Origin: Torreya grandis
Taxonomy: Eukaryota > Streptophyta > Pinopsida > Cupressales > Taxaceae
Reading direction: 5' to 3'
Assembly (NCBI GenBank): GCA_037957365.1
Contig: JARHVA010000223.1
Span: forward strand, 4,302,001-4,366,000
DNA: 64,000 nt
The notes under the pieces are model-generated. The model was not told the DNA's origin. It did no database searches and worked only from the letters and a program-made list of their open reading frames with translations. The translations under genes and the position numbers were made by a program. Every line of letters begins with the position of its first letter. Within the stretch, counting starts at the first letter, position 1. Of the stretch, positions 1 through 11,367 are shown piece by piece.

Positions 1-99
1 ATTTGAGAGAAATGAAGTCTTCAGGGAAATTATCATGAGATAATTTTGTTGAAATAATTCATACTTAGATTCTTCCATGTAAATTTTGATTCAGACGAC

Positions 100-480
100 A
101 CTTGTGACTATTCAAAACTTCTATCTAGGACACTTTGATGAAGAATGACCCTTTGGGAAAATTGTTCAGATAATTTTCCTAAAAGAAAATGACCTTTTAG
201 GATTTTAGTTTAGGGCACTTTCCTAAGAAAAATACCCTTTGGGATTTTTGTCTTGGTCACTTTCCTGAAAGAAATAACATTCAAGATTTTTTCTTGGGAT
301 ACTTTCTTAATAAAAATACCCTTTAGGATTTTTTCATTTGCCCCTTTCCTAAAATAAATGACCCTTTGGTAAAATTGTATAGGATACCTTCCCAAGAAAA
401 ATACCCTTCAAGAAAACTACCTTAAGAACTTTTGTCAAAAATTTTCCATAAAAGAATAATGCCTTTAAGAAAATTATGTG
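100..480. repeat. Degenerate 43-bp tandem array
   Basis: Units built around ATGACCCTTTGGGAAAATT and TTTTCCTAAAAGAAA recur about every 42-45 bases: TGACCC/TACCC-type starts lie near 146, 188, 231, 270, 317, 359, 402 and 447. Copies differ by several substitutions, so the array is old. Related but weaker units continue to about 640. A short ORF on the minus strand here only reads through the repeat and shows repeated residues for that reason. Confidence 0.7.
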
Positions 481-639
481 GATAATTTTATTGAAATAAA
501 TCTGACACAACTTTTCAATGTGGTCAGTTATCTCAAAATAATTAGGTCTTTGGGAAAAATATTTGTGGAACTTCTACCCAAAAGAAATAAGTCTATGGGG
601 TCCTTACCTTGGACAATTTTCCTAAAAAAGTCCCCAACA

Positions 640-933
640 CTTAGCCAAAGGTTTAAATATCTCCCAAGTGCAAACTTAGGTTTTTTTGGACCTACTATTA
701 CAATTGCTTAACACCATGAAAAAATGCCACTTGCATATATGATCAAAAAATGACCCTTAAGACACCAAGAGACACAAGGACTAAGCTAGACCATGACCAA
801 AACTTATAATGTCATATGAAATGATACAAAATGAGCTTTAACATACCCTATAACTTTATAAAAATCCCCTATATAATATTCTTACTATAAGGGATTGATC
901 CATTTTAGCCTATGCAGAAAAATGGTCAACAAG
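640..933 (-). mobile_element. Possible LTR end related to element D
   Basis: The order of short motifs here (ATGACCCTTAAG, ACCCTATAACTTTATAAAA, ACTATAAGGGATTGATCCATTTT, AAAATGGTCAACA) parallels the last 250 bases of the 2-kb LTRs at 51611-53677 and 58434-60490. The shared end CAACA at about 929-933 would be the TGTTG start of an LTR read on the minus strand. Similarity is weak, the start is not defined and the partner LTR was not found. Confidence 0.4.
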
Positions 934-2609
934 TCTTAAGGGCATAAGCCTTTGTCTCACTAAGTCTAGCATCATATAGGCATTAGATGATTCAAAGGTA
1001 AACCTCAGATCAAGTGTTCATGCTTAGGCTAGGCACTTCCTAGAAAGGGTACAAAAGCTTGAGTGCATGACTGTCTTATACTCAGGCTATTTCAATAAAG
1101 TATGATGATGTCTTTGACTAACACAAGGATGCCATTAACAACTTAGACCAAAAATTTACTTACACATAACATTCATATATTGAAATTATACCATTATAAC
1201 CATTCCATTCATTGTGCATTCAAAGGACACTTAACCAGACACATAAATAGATTAAACTCAATTAAATGCAACACCCTTTACCATTAATGAAAGTTTAAGT
1301 ACAAAGAATATTCCATAACATGTAAAAATAAAGTATATGCCTAAAAAACATAATGTCCCAATAGCTCATAGGCGAGCTTAGGTGATATAATTGGAGCCTT
1401 AATGACATCCATGATATATATAACACTAATGGTGGCTATCATCATGTATAAACAATTTTCCAAAGCTTCACTACATTAAATCACATCCTCCTTGCTACTT
1501 GGTTCCAGCTTAATTTTATAGGCTATAAGATCAACTTCTGCCAAGGTGGAGCTGTGCACACCAAGTGTCAAGTTGGAGATTTATAAATATTTTTACCAAC
1601 TTCATTAGCTTATACCATTTACACTATGATCAACATGTGTAGCCACTTCTTGAAGATGCCCAAGGAATCATTTAGTTAGTTAGTCACCTACCAACTAGAA
1701 TAATGTGTGCGTCGATATCTCCGACTGGCACAAAAGATACAAAAAAGAAATCATCATCCTAGTCATTTCTTCACATTGATATGTCTATTGAGTGGGTGCA
1801 GATATCATACTTAATGAACTAGGGGCCCAATAAGCACTGTATCATATTGAAATTATGTAGCAACAAAGGATCCAATGGCATGATAAATATATAAATACCA
1901 GAGAGTTTTAGCCAAGATATTGGACCCTAATTTTTAATTATAAATAGAAATACCATAAGGAAACAATAAGAACTATATGTCTTGGGCCCTATTAAATAGC
2001 TTAAGTATTTGAGAATAGATCTATCAAATTGCATACCATTTATTATGTATGTTTCTACCTACTAGTCAATGGTCATAGGCTCAATCTATACAATAATCCC
2101 CTTTTCAAGGAGAGATTCAATCGATAGCTTATGAATGAACCCACCTCATCTTCCTCTCAACATGTTATAGATATTAATTTTACCTCAGTAGGGTATAATA
2201 GTGTACTCTTGCTCTTCATCTACAAAGAATAACCACTTTACAATAACCAATCTAGTCATGTATTTTGGTTGGCTAATGGTTAAATAAAAACTATGGTTAA
2301 TCAGTTGACTAAATGATCGGGTAGAGTAAAAAAATGTTCAAAAAATAAATAAATAAAATTTAGCAATGAAAACCTTTAGGCATTGTTGATACGTGTTGGT
2401 TAGAAAACTAGTCTCTGGTTGATCAATATTTATATAAAATCAACCCTTATATGGAAAATCAATTTGTTGATCATCTAAAGGGAAAAATTAAAAGAAGAAG
2501 AAGAAATATCATAAAAAATAATAAAAATATACCTTTTATCTCCTTTTGTATCATCCTCCTTTCCTGTAAATGTAAAAATTATTTTTAGCTACCCAAGGTA
2601 GCTTTTTCT
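934..2609. other. No recognisable gene
   Basis: AT-rich sequence with stops in all frames. I see no domain, no strong repeat and no structural RNA. If 640-933 is an LTR end, this could be the decayed internal part of that element. Confidence 0.5.
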
Positions 2610-2785
2610 ATACTACGAGATGCTAATTCTATACTAAAGGATTAATATTTTGTGCTACAAGATGCAAATTTCATGTGACAAGATCCATATTCTATGCTAC
2701 ATGATGAAAATTGTTTGCTACAAGATCTAAATTTTGTTATGTAAGATACACATTTTTTACCATAGATTGTAATTTTAGCTACAAA
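2610..2785. repeat. 21-bp tandem array
   Basis: Units resembling CTACAAGATGCAAATTTT follow each other at about 21-base spacing: starts near 2613, 2634, 2655, 2676, 2697, 2718 and 2740, with a weaker last unit to about 2785. The copies vary at several positions. A 65-codon ORF overlapping it is a by-product. Confidence 0.75.
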
Positions 2786-3489
2786 CTATCTTCCATTACT
2801 ATAGGTTCATTCATAAGTTGCTACAAAATTACATTCTGTATCTTCGAAAGGATGATTTTTAAGGTAAATGAAAGGAAGTTTCATTATCAATATATTCACC
2901 TTTGTTGAGAAAGAAGTGCATCTCCATATTCCACAAATAATTTGTCTTCATTTGTAGTTGGTAGCAATAAACATTTCCTTCAGTCTAGAGGACACCACCA
3001 TCCACTCTAACAACATACACCTCATCCAGATCCATTGAAGACATGTATGACAACCTCCACATCACATCCACATACCTATATCATGATATCAAAATCTTTC
3101 TCCATGTCATACCACTATATTTAATTGTCTTGACATCTTCACACATCCGTATGATGAGGTAACCTATATAATAAATATAATTATTCACTTTTTTTTTTCA
3201 AGGCACATTATTAATCAAATCTTATTCATTATGGTTAATATGATCACCATGTTGGCCAATTTTTACCATAATTACTATGGGAATAACTTGTGGTAATTTC
3301 CATCTAATTGTCACATCAAGGCCTTTTTCCCATCCCACCACTAATTCCATGTCCCCGTCAGCTTATTCCCTACCTTTATGCACATACCATTAAATTGTCC
3401 TCCACTCGAGGATGAGTGAAATGATAGTTGGGGGACTTTTTTTATTAGTGGAACACCAAATACATGCCTCAAGATTTTGCATGATAAGC
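2786..3489. other. No recognisable gene
   Basis: Only short, stop-interrupted frames. A run of T's at about 3188-3197 and a G-rich GGGGGAC at about 3431 are the only visible irregularities. Confidence 0.45.
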
Positions 3490-3754
3490 ATTGATGCAAT
3501 ATTTAAAATGTAATAACAAAGATCATCGATTAAAAAAGTTAAAACCATTCTTATTCCAACAAAATGACAACCAAAACCTATTGATTATTCTACTAGCCAA
3601 GTTGAACCACCATGGGAGAGATAGTGCTAGAAGGGAGATTACTAAACTAAAACCACTATTAGAGAAAAAATATATCACAATCATTTTCATTAATATAGGA
3701 TGGTTAGATTATTTTAAAAATCTAATAGGTTTTGACTAAGTAATAACAAAAGAA

Positions 3755-5440
3755 TTGCTAGTTCATTTAACAATGACAAAGCCACTATCAAGGGATTTAT
3801 AATAAAGGTAACTAAAATATCTCTAAGTAGAATTACTAACTTACCTAGAATAGGTAATCTATGGAAAGAAAAGTTTGACACCATTGTAGAAAGGGTAACC
3901 TTCAACAAAGGTCGTGTGTGATTAAGATTCTCTAGAGAAGGTACCAAATGTCTATTTCTACCAAAGGTATGGGTAAGAGATGTGTTTATTATAAATTATT
4001 TCACTTGTGAGGAAATATATTTCATGTTATATGGTGTACATTTTAAGTTTCTCAATCACCTAAGGCATAACATTAGAATAAATGTGCCAAATTTCCTATT
4101 AAATATGCTAAGGAAAATGGAAAGGGAATATCAAAAAGGTAACCCTATAACTCTATCCCACATTTCTTGATACAACTCATTGTTTAAGACAACTTAAGTA
4201 GATAAAAACCCAATGTATCTTGGGAGGAATTCCTATATTTTCCATTTAAGGTAGAACATGATGAGGAAGAAAATGTTGAAGTGGAGATATAAGCAAGTGA
4301 TGAAGAAGAAGCAGATGAAGAAGAAATTGAAGAGGAAGTAGAGAAATAAGAAGAGGAAGTTGATGAAGAAGAGAAGGAAGTTGATGAAGAAGCAAATGAA
4401 GAAGAGGAGGAAGTTGATGAAGAAAAGGAGGAAGTTAAAGAAGAAGCAAAATATAAGGAAGAATCTTTAACAAATGAAGAAGATGAACCTCTTGTAGAAA
4501 ATGAGCCTCCTATAGTAGATGAGCCTACAACCGAGGTAGTAGGAGAAATAAGGGAAACAAAGAAGAGTAAAATAATTATTTTCCATGATTCATTTGAAGA
4601 AGCATAAGCCCCTCCAAGCCTTAAACTATCTAAGAGTCCCAACATTCCTCAAATTTATAAGATATGGTCACACAGAGTAAGGGTGGAACCATTAAAAAGG
4701 CCTATCTCCTTATCTCTTACTATACTCCATATCAGTGAGGGCTCATCTTAAAATGAAATTGAAGAAACTAATGTTTCTATGGCTATTATCAATGATGAGG
4801 AAGAATCTTCTTCCTTTGGTTCCGAGCCTTCACAATCAATTGAAAGAAGCATGGGAGAACAATCAATTAAAGAAAGTGAGAAATATCAGCTGGTTGAGAA
4901 GGATGAATAAATGCATGAAAACAAGGGAGTTAGAAGTTCCAAAACATCCTTACGAGAATAATTTTAGACCCTAGATTTAAATCTTAGGGAAATTGAATTA
5001 CTAAGAGAGAAAGTGTAGATTCTTGAAGAAGGTAACAAATTGGATACATTTGCACAAGTTACTTCATAGCTACAAGACCTGATTGTATCAATTGAGTCTC
5101 AACCTATATCTACAACACAACCAAAAATATAATAATATCCTATTATTATTATTATTTTTCAGAAATCTAATGTAACCACTTTCACACAAATAGAAAAACC
5201 TAACTCAACATTTATTTTCTTTGAAATGTATTTATAAGGGGATGAGTAGTTTCAAAATTCATAATTTAGACACTATAGTCAGTTGAAGAAGGAAAACATA
5301 AAATTGAAAAAGAAAGTTTAGAAATATACAAAGTAGTTCATGAAATTAGAATCAAAAGTTGAAGAGTTGGATTAGATATCTATTGCAGACCACCTGCCAA
5401 GGTTTACTCTGTTTAACTTGAAGAATAATAGTTGATATTT
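3755..5440 (+). pseudogene. Decayed repeat-type protein with Glu-rich tail
   Basis: One frame can be followed with scattered stops and frameshifts. Its first part (about 3755-4170) contains the segments YFTCEE, NHLRHN and NVPNFLLNMLRKM. This arrangement reminds me of repeat-encoded proteins of unknown function in large plant genomes. The next part (about 4255-4500) is a run of Glu/Asp/Val codons made of GAAGAAG-type units. The last part (about 4970-5400) has heptad-like Leu/Glu/Lys segments suggestive of a coiled coil. No enzymatic motif is visible. The minus-strand Ser-rich ORF at 4184-4645 is the antisense shadow of the Glu-rich part. I infer a retroelement-encoded accessory protein, not a host gene. 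Confidence 0.5.
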
Positions 5441-5566
5441 TAGTTTATGAGAGTCTACTATGATCTTTTATGAATTGTAATAGACCCCCAATATTTATTT
5501 ACAATGTATAAAAATGGAACTTATAAATAATAGGCTCAATTATGTGAATTATATTTACATAATTAT

Positions 5567-6236
5567 TGTAGACACCTAAAATTGGCCACCAATGGCCTTT
5601 GATTGAACTTTAAATTGATTCCTACCAACCCTTGCAAATTAAGCTTAGAAATCACTAAAACATCCTAAATTTGATTTTGTATCATTCTTCAAAACTGAGA
5701 ATTATGTTGAGGCATTCCTAATTGGGGTATCCTACCCTAAGTAACAAAAACCTCTTACGGATTCATCTCTAATCAACCTAGGACATCACAACATGTAATT
5801 TGGCCTATAAACCTATTAAGTGGGGCAAGTGCACACTTAAATAAAATCTTACAAAATATTAAAAGCCTAATCCGAATTAATTAAAATTCTAAATAAAATT
5901 ATAGGCCTAGTTGAATTATCCATGTGCAATTAATGAAATTCTAAAAAAGAAAATTTAAAAATTTGAAATATCCTAGTTTTTCATGATTACCTTTTGTGAG
6001 TTGTAAAGCCTTTGAAAATATCTAAAAATATCCCACCCATGCCTATTCATTATAAATCATTAATTCTAGACACTTTTTAACTCTATTAGGGTTAATTAAT
6101 TCACTTAGGTTAGATTTGAACCCATTCCATATTTAAACTACACTTTAACTACCTTGAGTTGGGGTTAGTTCTTAAGCCTATAAATATAAGCATTTGCCTC
6201 TTAATTTGGAGATCTTGGATATTATAGAGTTATAAG
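5567..6236 (+). repeat. Left LTR of the non-coding element
   Basis: It matches 10698-11367 throughout, for example the segments AATGGCCTTTGAT, AATCACTAAAACATCC and CTATAAATA. The start TGTAGACACC gives a canonical TG. The 3' limit is set only by loss of similarity. Confidence 0.7.
6179..6186 (+). promoter_or_regulatory. TATA box in left LTR
   Basis: TATAAATA lies 612 bases into the LTR and is kept at 11312-11319 in the right copy. This is the expected U3 promoter position; transcription would start about 30 bases downstream. Confidence 0.5.
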
Positions 6237-6404
6237 TGAGGCCTTGGTTCCATTCCATTGGTTCTATGGCCACTTTCAACATGAATATTTAGATCAAGTT
6301 TTTGTAGTTTTTAAAAGTATTTTAGATAGAGGCTATATTTTGGAGTAGTATGATAGTGGTTTGGCAGTTACATCCTTCATTTATTATTCCATTCTCTACC
6401 ATGT

Positions 6405-8225
6405 GGGCCTGATTATAACCACCTTTAGGATAATCAATGTCCCACCATCATGCTACTAATTATAACTACATATGGTCAAATTAGTATAAGTGACCTATGC
6501 CATTGTTTCTAGTTATAACCACCTATAGGCAAGTTAGGGGCAACACTTGTTTATCATGCCTTGAAATATCACCTTGCCATTCCTATGTTGTACTATGCCA
6601 TTTTTCCAACTTTGCATATTTTGTTTGAATTGGCTGATATGCTAGTTAGATTCCTCTATTTTAAGGTGGAACTATAGTGAATTGAGGTCCCATCTTGGGA
6701 CTATGTAGGCAGTGCTTGATTTGTTCAGGTCAGCTCGATTGCCCTTTTCTACTCTTTTATTCTTTTAAGAGCAACCTAAGCCACACTCTTCCTAGTTTAT
6801 GAGCAACCTAAGGCACGCTCTCACCATTTTATGAGCCATATTAATTTTAAATGTTCTCACCATTTTGTGATCTTAGACTAATTAGTGTCTTGTCATTCTT
6901 GATAGAGTTGAGATACTCTAAAAATTCCAAAAATATCTGTAAAATTGTTGTTGAATATTCAAAATAAAGCCTATTACCACTTCTTTGCCTTAAGGATTTT
7001 AGGATCCCTAGCTATTTCACAATATATCACTTATCATTTAGTTTCCCCATCCTTTTTAGCCCAATATCCCATGCTCTCACCATTTTCAAGTTCATTCTCA
7101 TATTCTTCTTTAACACAATCATGTTTTCTTTCTCATCTATTTCTTCTATCCCATTTCTTAAGAGAACTACATTTGGGTCAAATTTTTTTTTAGATCTTAT
7201 GTCCATGGAACTATGTAGGTAGCATCTACTTCCCTAGTGCATCTAGAGATAGCTTGGCTACCCCCTTCCTTTTCTTCTATTCCCCCATTTTGTTTGCTTG
7301 TTTCATTGTCTTTTCTCATCTAGGGGCAATGCTCATCATCTTGTCTATATCATGTTTGTACTAACATTGTGATTAACCATTGTTTTTTATCATTTCTCTT
7401 TATTTTGTTTTTGCTTTGATTTGGTGTTTTATTTATTTGTTTGTTTGTTTTCCTATTTATTTGCTTTCTTGTTGTGTCTTGATTTAGTTTATGTGTATTC
7501 ATTAGGTGATTCCTTGTGCATTATTATTGAATCCATCCATATTCATGCATCAACATTGTCATCATGGTTTTTATCATTGGTGCATTGTTTGAAATTAATT
7601 ATTGGATCACATGTTAGTCTATATGCATATTTTGGCCAAGTTATCATGGTGTTCTATCATGGTGCTTATCACCATGTGCTATAGTAAAAATTAGCTTAAG
7701 GAGTTTACATGATAATGAAACAATGATATATCTCATTGGAACTGGAAACATTACCAATCTAATCCAAATCATATTACAAATAGAGTAATTAAACAATGAA
7801 AGAGTTTTAACCTTTTCTAGTTTGGATGAGCATTTACCTCCTAGCAGGTTGCCCAAATTCATATGTTTCCTCTGTACCAATTTGCCATCATCTTCCACAT
7901 CATATTTGCCACTATCAGGGTACAATGCTTATAACCACCTTTGGATAAATCATTTGATACCATCCCACTTGCATTACCAATGATTTTAACTACCTTTGGG
8001 AAAATCGTTATATTTCCATCGATTTGAAGGTTAATGATTATAACCACCTTTGGGAAAATCATTCTCTTTCTTCTACCCAACTAAGACATATTTTCATTGT
8101 GATAACGTTTATAACCACCTTTGGGAAAACCATTATCTCTATCTGCCCAACTGGGGCATGTTTTTATCCTACCAATGATTATAACCACCTATGGGCAAAT
8201 CATTGTTTTCCCTTTTACTGATTAT
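6405..8225 (+). repeat. ATAACCACC tandem array, left part
   Basis: The core ATAACCACCTTTGGGAAAAT recurs near 6411, 6461 and 6511, then again near 7931, 7984, 8038, 8111 and 8177, spaced about 50-75 bases in the well-kept blocks. The stretch between 6550 and 7900 is pyrimidine-rich and holds diverged text, with GGAACTATGTAGG-like segments near 6700 and 7207. The array continues after the nested element at 10231. Confidence 0.75.
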
Positions 8226-8426
8226 TATTAGAAAAATTAAGTGAGTTAGTACTCACATGGCTATAGTTTAGTCCCACATTTATATTATGTGTTTTATTAA
8301 GGCTTCTCAAAGCCTATATATGTAACTGATGTGCTAATGAATAATTATGTTGTGGGATCAACCAATTCTATACTTTTGTACTTTTGAGCTTTGAATCCTC
8401 CATGTATTATGGATTGAATCCAATCA
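8226..8426 (+). repeat. Left LTR of the TRIM-like element
   Basis: 201 bp, beginning TATTAG (TG changed to TA) and ending CA. It contains GTCCCACATT and a TATATA motif at 8314-8319, both common in short plant LTRs. Confidence 0.75.
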
Positions 8427-8427
8427 G

Positions 8428-8439
8428 TGGTATCAAAAT
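8428..8439 (+). other. Primer-binding site, initiator-Met type
   Basis: TGGTATCAAAAT matches the first eight bases of the usual initiator-Met site and follows the LTR after one base. Confidence 0.7.
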
Positions 8440-10040
8440 AGGTTTTCCAGCTTGTAATTTTCATTCATTTTTGCTTACATCTAAATAGTGTATTGAGTAA
8501 TGTTGTAGTGAAGACCACGTACAATAGAGCTTTTTATTGTTAACCACCATGCTTGTATTCTGTCAATAGGTTTCACTGCAGACCATGTGAAATATACTAG
8601 CACTCATCATCATCCTCTCTCTTGTCTATATATTTCCATAGTTTTAGCACTCATTATATTCATTACATACCAAAAAAATAAAAAATAAATATTTTTGTAG
8701 TTTTCTACGAGCCTTTACATATGATAGGCCTTTCATCATTCTTGATTTTGAACCAGTAGTGTAGACCATGTGATGAATTCAACATCATTGCTTGATGATA
8801 AAAATATTTATACATATAATATATATTTTATAGTTTAAGATCTATGTTTATTTGTATAGTTTTCTATGTGTAAGCTATTTTATATAACACCAGATCTATG
8901 CTTAGGTTTTACATCAACATCATAGTGTTCAGATTTAACATCATTGTGGATTTTGTATCCTGCATGACTTGGTTACATTTAGCTCATCACTCAGCTTCCT
9001 CTCAACACTATTCTCCATCTTGCATTGGATGGATTTCAATACTCCCTTGATAGGAATTGCATCAGAATTGGATTTGTTTGCTTTATTTTGATATGATATT
9101 GGATCCTTCTTGATAACTTTGGCTATTACATTCAAATAAACTTTGACCCAGCTCTATGAAATCTCTACTTAGTTACGAGATCATTAATGGGACTCCTCCA
9201 TTGCAAACATCCAAACTCCATGGCTTTATCCTTTAGATCAGTGCCATTCATCCCCAATAGTGACCTCCTCTCTATTCTCTATTCTAGTATCCACGAGCCG
9301 TCATCGCCATCCCTATCAAGAAAGAGAAGAAAAAAATAGTTTAGGGTTTGTTTTTTATGTTTGCATTTGATTTTATTTTTATAGTTTATGTTTGTCTTTT
9401 ATTTTCAGGTTTCATTAAGTTCATGTCTTTTTTTTTAATGAATAGTTTTAGTTCTTTTTTTGTATCTTAAGTCTTTATGAATCATGGAATTACTTTTTGT
9501 AAGTGGGGTTTTTTTTTTGTGTTTAGTTTTTATAATTTAACTTTATAGACATGTATTATTTTTTTTTAAGTTATTTTTTTTCTTTTATTTAAAGTGGTAT
9601 GGTATTAATTAATTAATTTGTTAAGTTATAATTTTTTAGAGTTGTCAATTTGTAATAAAATAGGTGATGCTAAATGTATTTTATTTTTTATTATTATTTG
9701 TTATGGTGGTATTATTAAAAAGTAATATATATATATATAGTTTTTAAATGTCATTTTAAATTATCTAGTCATTGTGTTGAGACAATATTAATTGTAAGTC
9801 ACTTTATTAGTCGATGTTATTTTGTGTCTTGTGTCATCATTTGTGTGCCCTTCATATGTAGTTGCAGGTTTAATAAGCCTATGTTGAAGGTAATTATCAA
9901 TAAAACATGTACATTGATCTTCAATGAATAAATTCCTATTCAATGTATTGGACACATTCTTAGGCAAACCCGACATCCATCTTGTAGAGAGGAATATAAA
10001 GATGTTTAGTTCATGTAGGTCCTTTCACTATATTCACACT

Positions 10041-10051
10041 AAGGGGGGGAA
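10041..10051 (+). other. Polypurine tract
   Basis: AAGGGGGGGAA abuts the right LTR at 10052 and would prime plus-strand synthesis. Confidence 0.75.
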
Positions 10052-10217
10052 TATTAGAAAAATTAAGTGAGTTAGTATTCATATGGCTATAGTTTAGTCC
10101 CACATTTGTATTATGTGTTGTAGTAAGGCTTTTCAAAGCTTATATATTTAACTGATGTGCTAATGAATAATTATGTTATGTGATTGATCAATTCTATGCT
10201 AATGAATAATTATGTTA
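10052..10217 (+). repeat. Right LTR of the TRIM-like element, rearranged
   Basis: It follows the left LTR to CAATTCTA and then repeats a 23-base segment starting TGCTAATGAATAATTATG instead of the expected U5. After that comes array sequence (TTTTCCCTTTTATTG), which is also found just left of the element. Confidence 0.65.
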
Positions 10218-10510
10218 TGTTTTCCCTTTTATTGATTATAACCACCTTTAGGAAAATCATCCTCTTGTTAACCTAAGCCTTTTTTGATGATTATAACCAC
10301 CTTTGGGAAAATCATTACCTTTTCTAATCCCATCGATGCCAATGATTATAACCACCTATGGTTAAATCATTACCTTTTTTATCCCATCGACGCCAATGAT
10401 TATAAGTACATGTGGGAAAATCATCCTATTTATCTACCTTAACTGGGAAAGCTCCATATGCCATTGATTATAACCACCTATGGGAAAGTCAAAATTTTCC
10501 ACCCTATTTC
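10218..10510 (+). repeat. ATAACCACC tandem array, right part
   Basis: Units near 10231, 10286, 10343, 10397 and 10464 continue the array interrupted at 8226. The same flank text (TTTTCCCTTTTA) occurs on both sides of the insertion. Confidence 0.75.
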
Positions 10511-10697
10511 ATATTTTTGTCCCATCAATCATTTTTATTTAGGGACTGATTGCTAACCCCTTTGCCAATCGCTCCCTTAAGGGGCACCTAAAGTTCATCT
10601 ATTATTGTTGAAGTCGTAAGCATACATTACCTTTTCATTTTTTGAGAAGACATTACTATGCTTAGAGATTTCAATGCCTTCCCAAATAGGGGCAAAT

Positions 10698-11367
10698 TAT
10701 AGACACCTAAAACTGATGACTAATGGCCTTTGATCGGACTTTAGATTGATTCCTACCAATATTTACAAATTAAGTTAGGAATCACTAAAACATCCAAAAT
10801 TTTCTTGTGCATCATTTTTCAAAGCTCAAAGTCACATTGAGGTGTCCCTAATTTGGGTATCCTACCATAAGCAACAAAAAACTTTGATGGATTCATCTCT
10901 AATCAAATTGTAACATCTCACAACATGTAATTTGGCCTATAGACCTATTGAGTGGGGCAAGTGCACACTTAAATCAAATCTTAAAAAATGCTAAAAGATT
11001 AATAAAAATTAATTAAAATGATAAACTAAATTACAAGCCTATTTGAATTATTTATGTGTAATTAATAAAATTCTAAAAAATGAAATTCAAAAATATGGAT
11101 TATCGTAACTTTTCATGATTATCTTTTGTGAGTTATCAAGCCTTTGAAAATATCTCAAAATATCCCACCCATGCCTATTCATTGTAAACCATTAATTATT
11201 GACACTTTTTAACTCTAGTAGGGTTAATTAACTTATTTAGGTTAGGTTGGAACACATTCCATGTTTAAACTACACTTTAACTCACCTTGAGTTGGGGTTA
11301 GTTCCCAAGCCTATAAATACAAGCATTTGCCTCTTCATTTGGAGAGCTTGGATATTGTAGAGTTATA
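10698..11367 (+). repeat. Right LTR of the non-coding element
   Basis: It mirrors 5567-6236 and carries the same TATAAATA at 11312-11319. It begins TATAGACACC, again with TA in place of TG. Confidence 0.7.

Larger units (their letters stand above)
8226..10250 (+). mobile_element. Small non-autonomous LTR element (TRIM-like)
   Basis: Direct repeats of about 200 bp start at 8226 and 10052 with TATTAGAAAAATTAAGTGAG. The left copy ends CAATCA at 8426. One base later comes TGGTATCAAAAT, close to the TGGTATCAGAGC primer site complementary to initiator-Met tRNA. AAGGGGGGGAA directly before the right copy is a textbook polypurine tract. The internal 1.6 kb shows no coding domain. It sits inside the ATAACCACC array. 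The right LTR is abnormal in its second half. Confidence 0.8.
5567..11367 (+). mobile_element. Non-coding LTR element (LARD-like)
   Basis: Two direct repeats of about 670 bp bound this unit (5567-6236 and 10698-11367). Each begins with TGTAGACACC or TATAGACACC, and both lose similarity after GAGTTATAA. Just before the right repeat lies AGGGGCAAAT, a plausible polypurine tract for plus-strand orientation. The internal part has no protein domain; it carries the ATAACCACC array and a nested smaller element. I see no clear primer-binding site, and the LTRs may extend beyond the point where similarity ends. LARD is a structural label here, not a family assignment. Confidence 0.65.

Noticed and set aside
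4184..4645. 153-codon Ser-rich minus-strand ORF
   Set aside because: It is the antisense reading of the GAAGAAG-rich tract; TTC/TCT codons give Ser and Phe runs without any motif.
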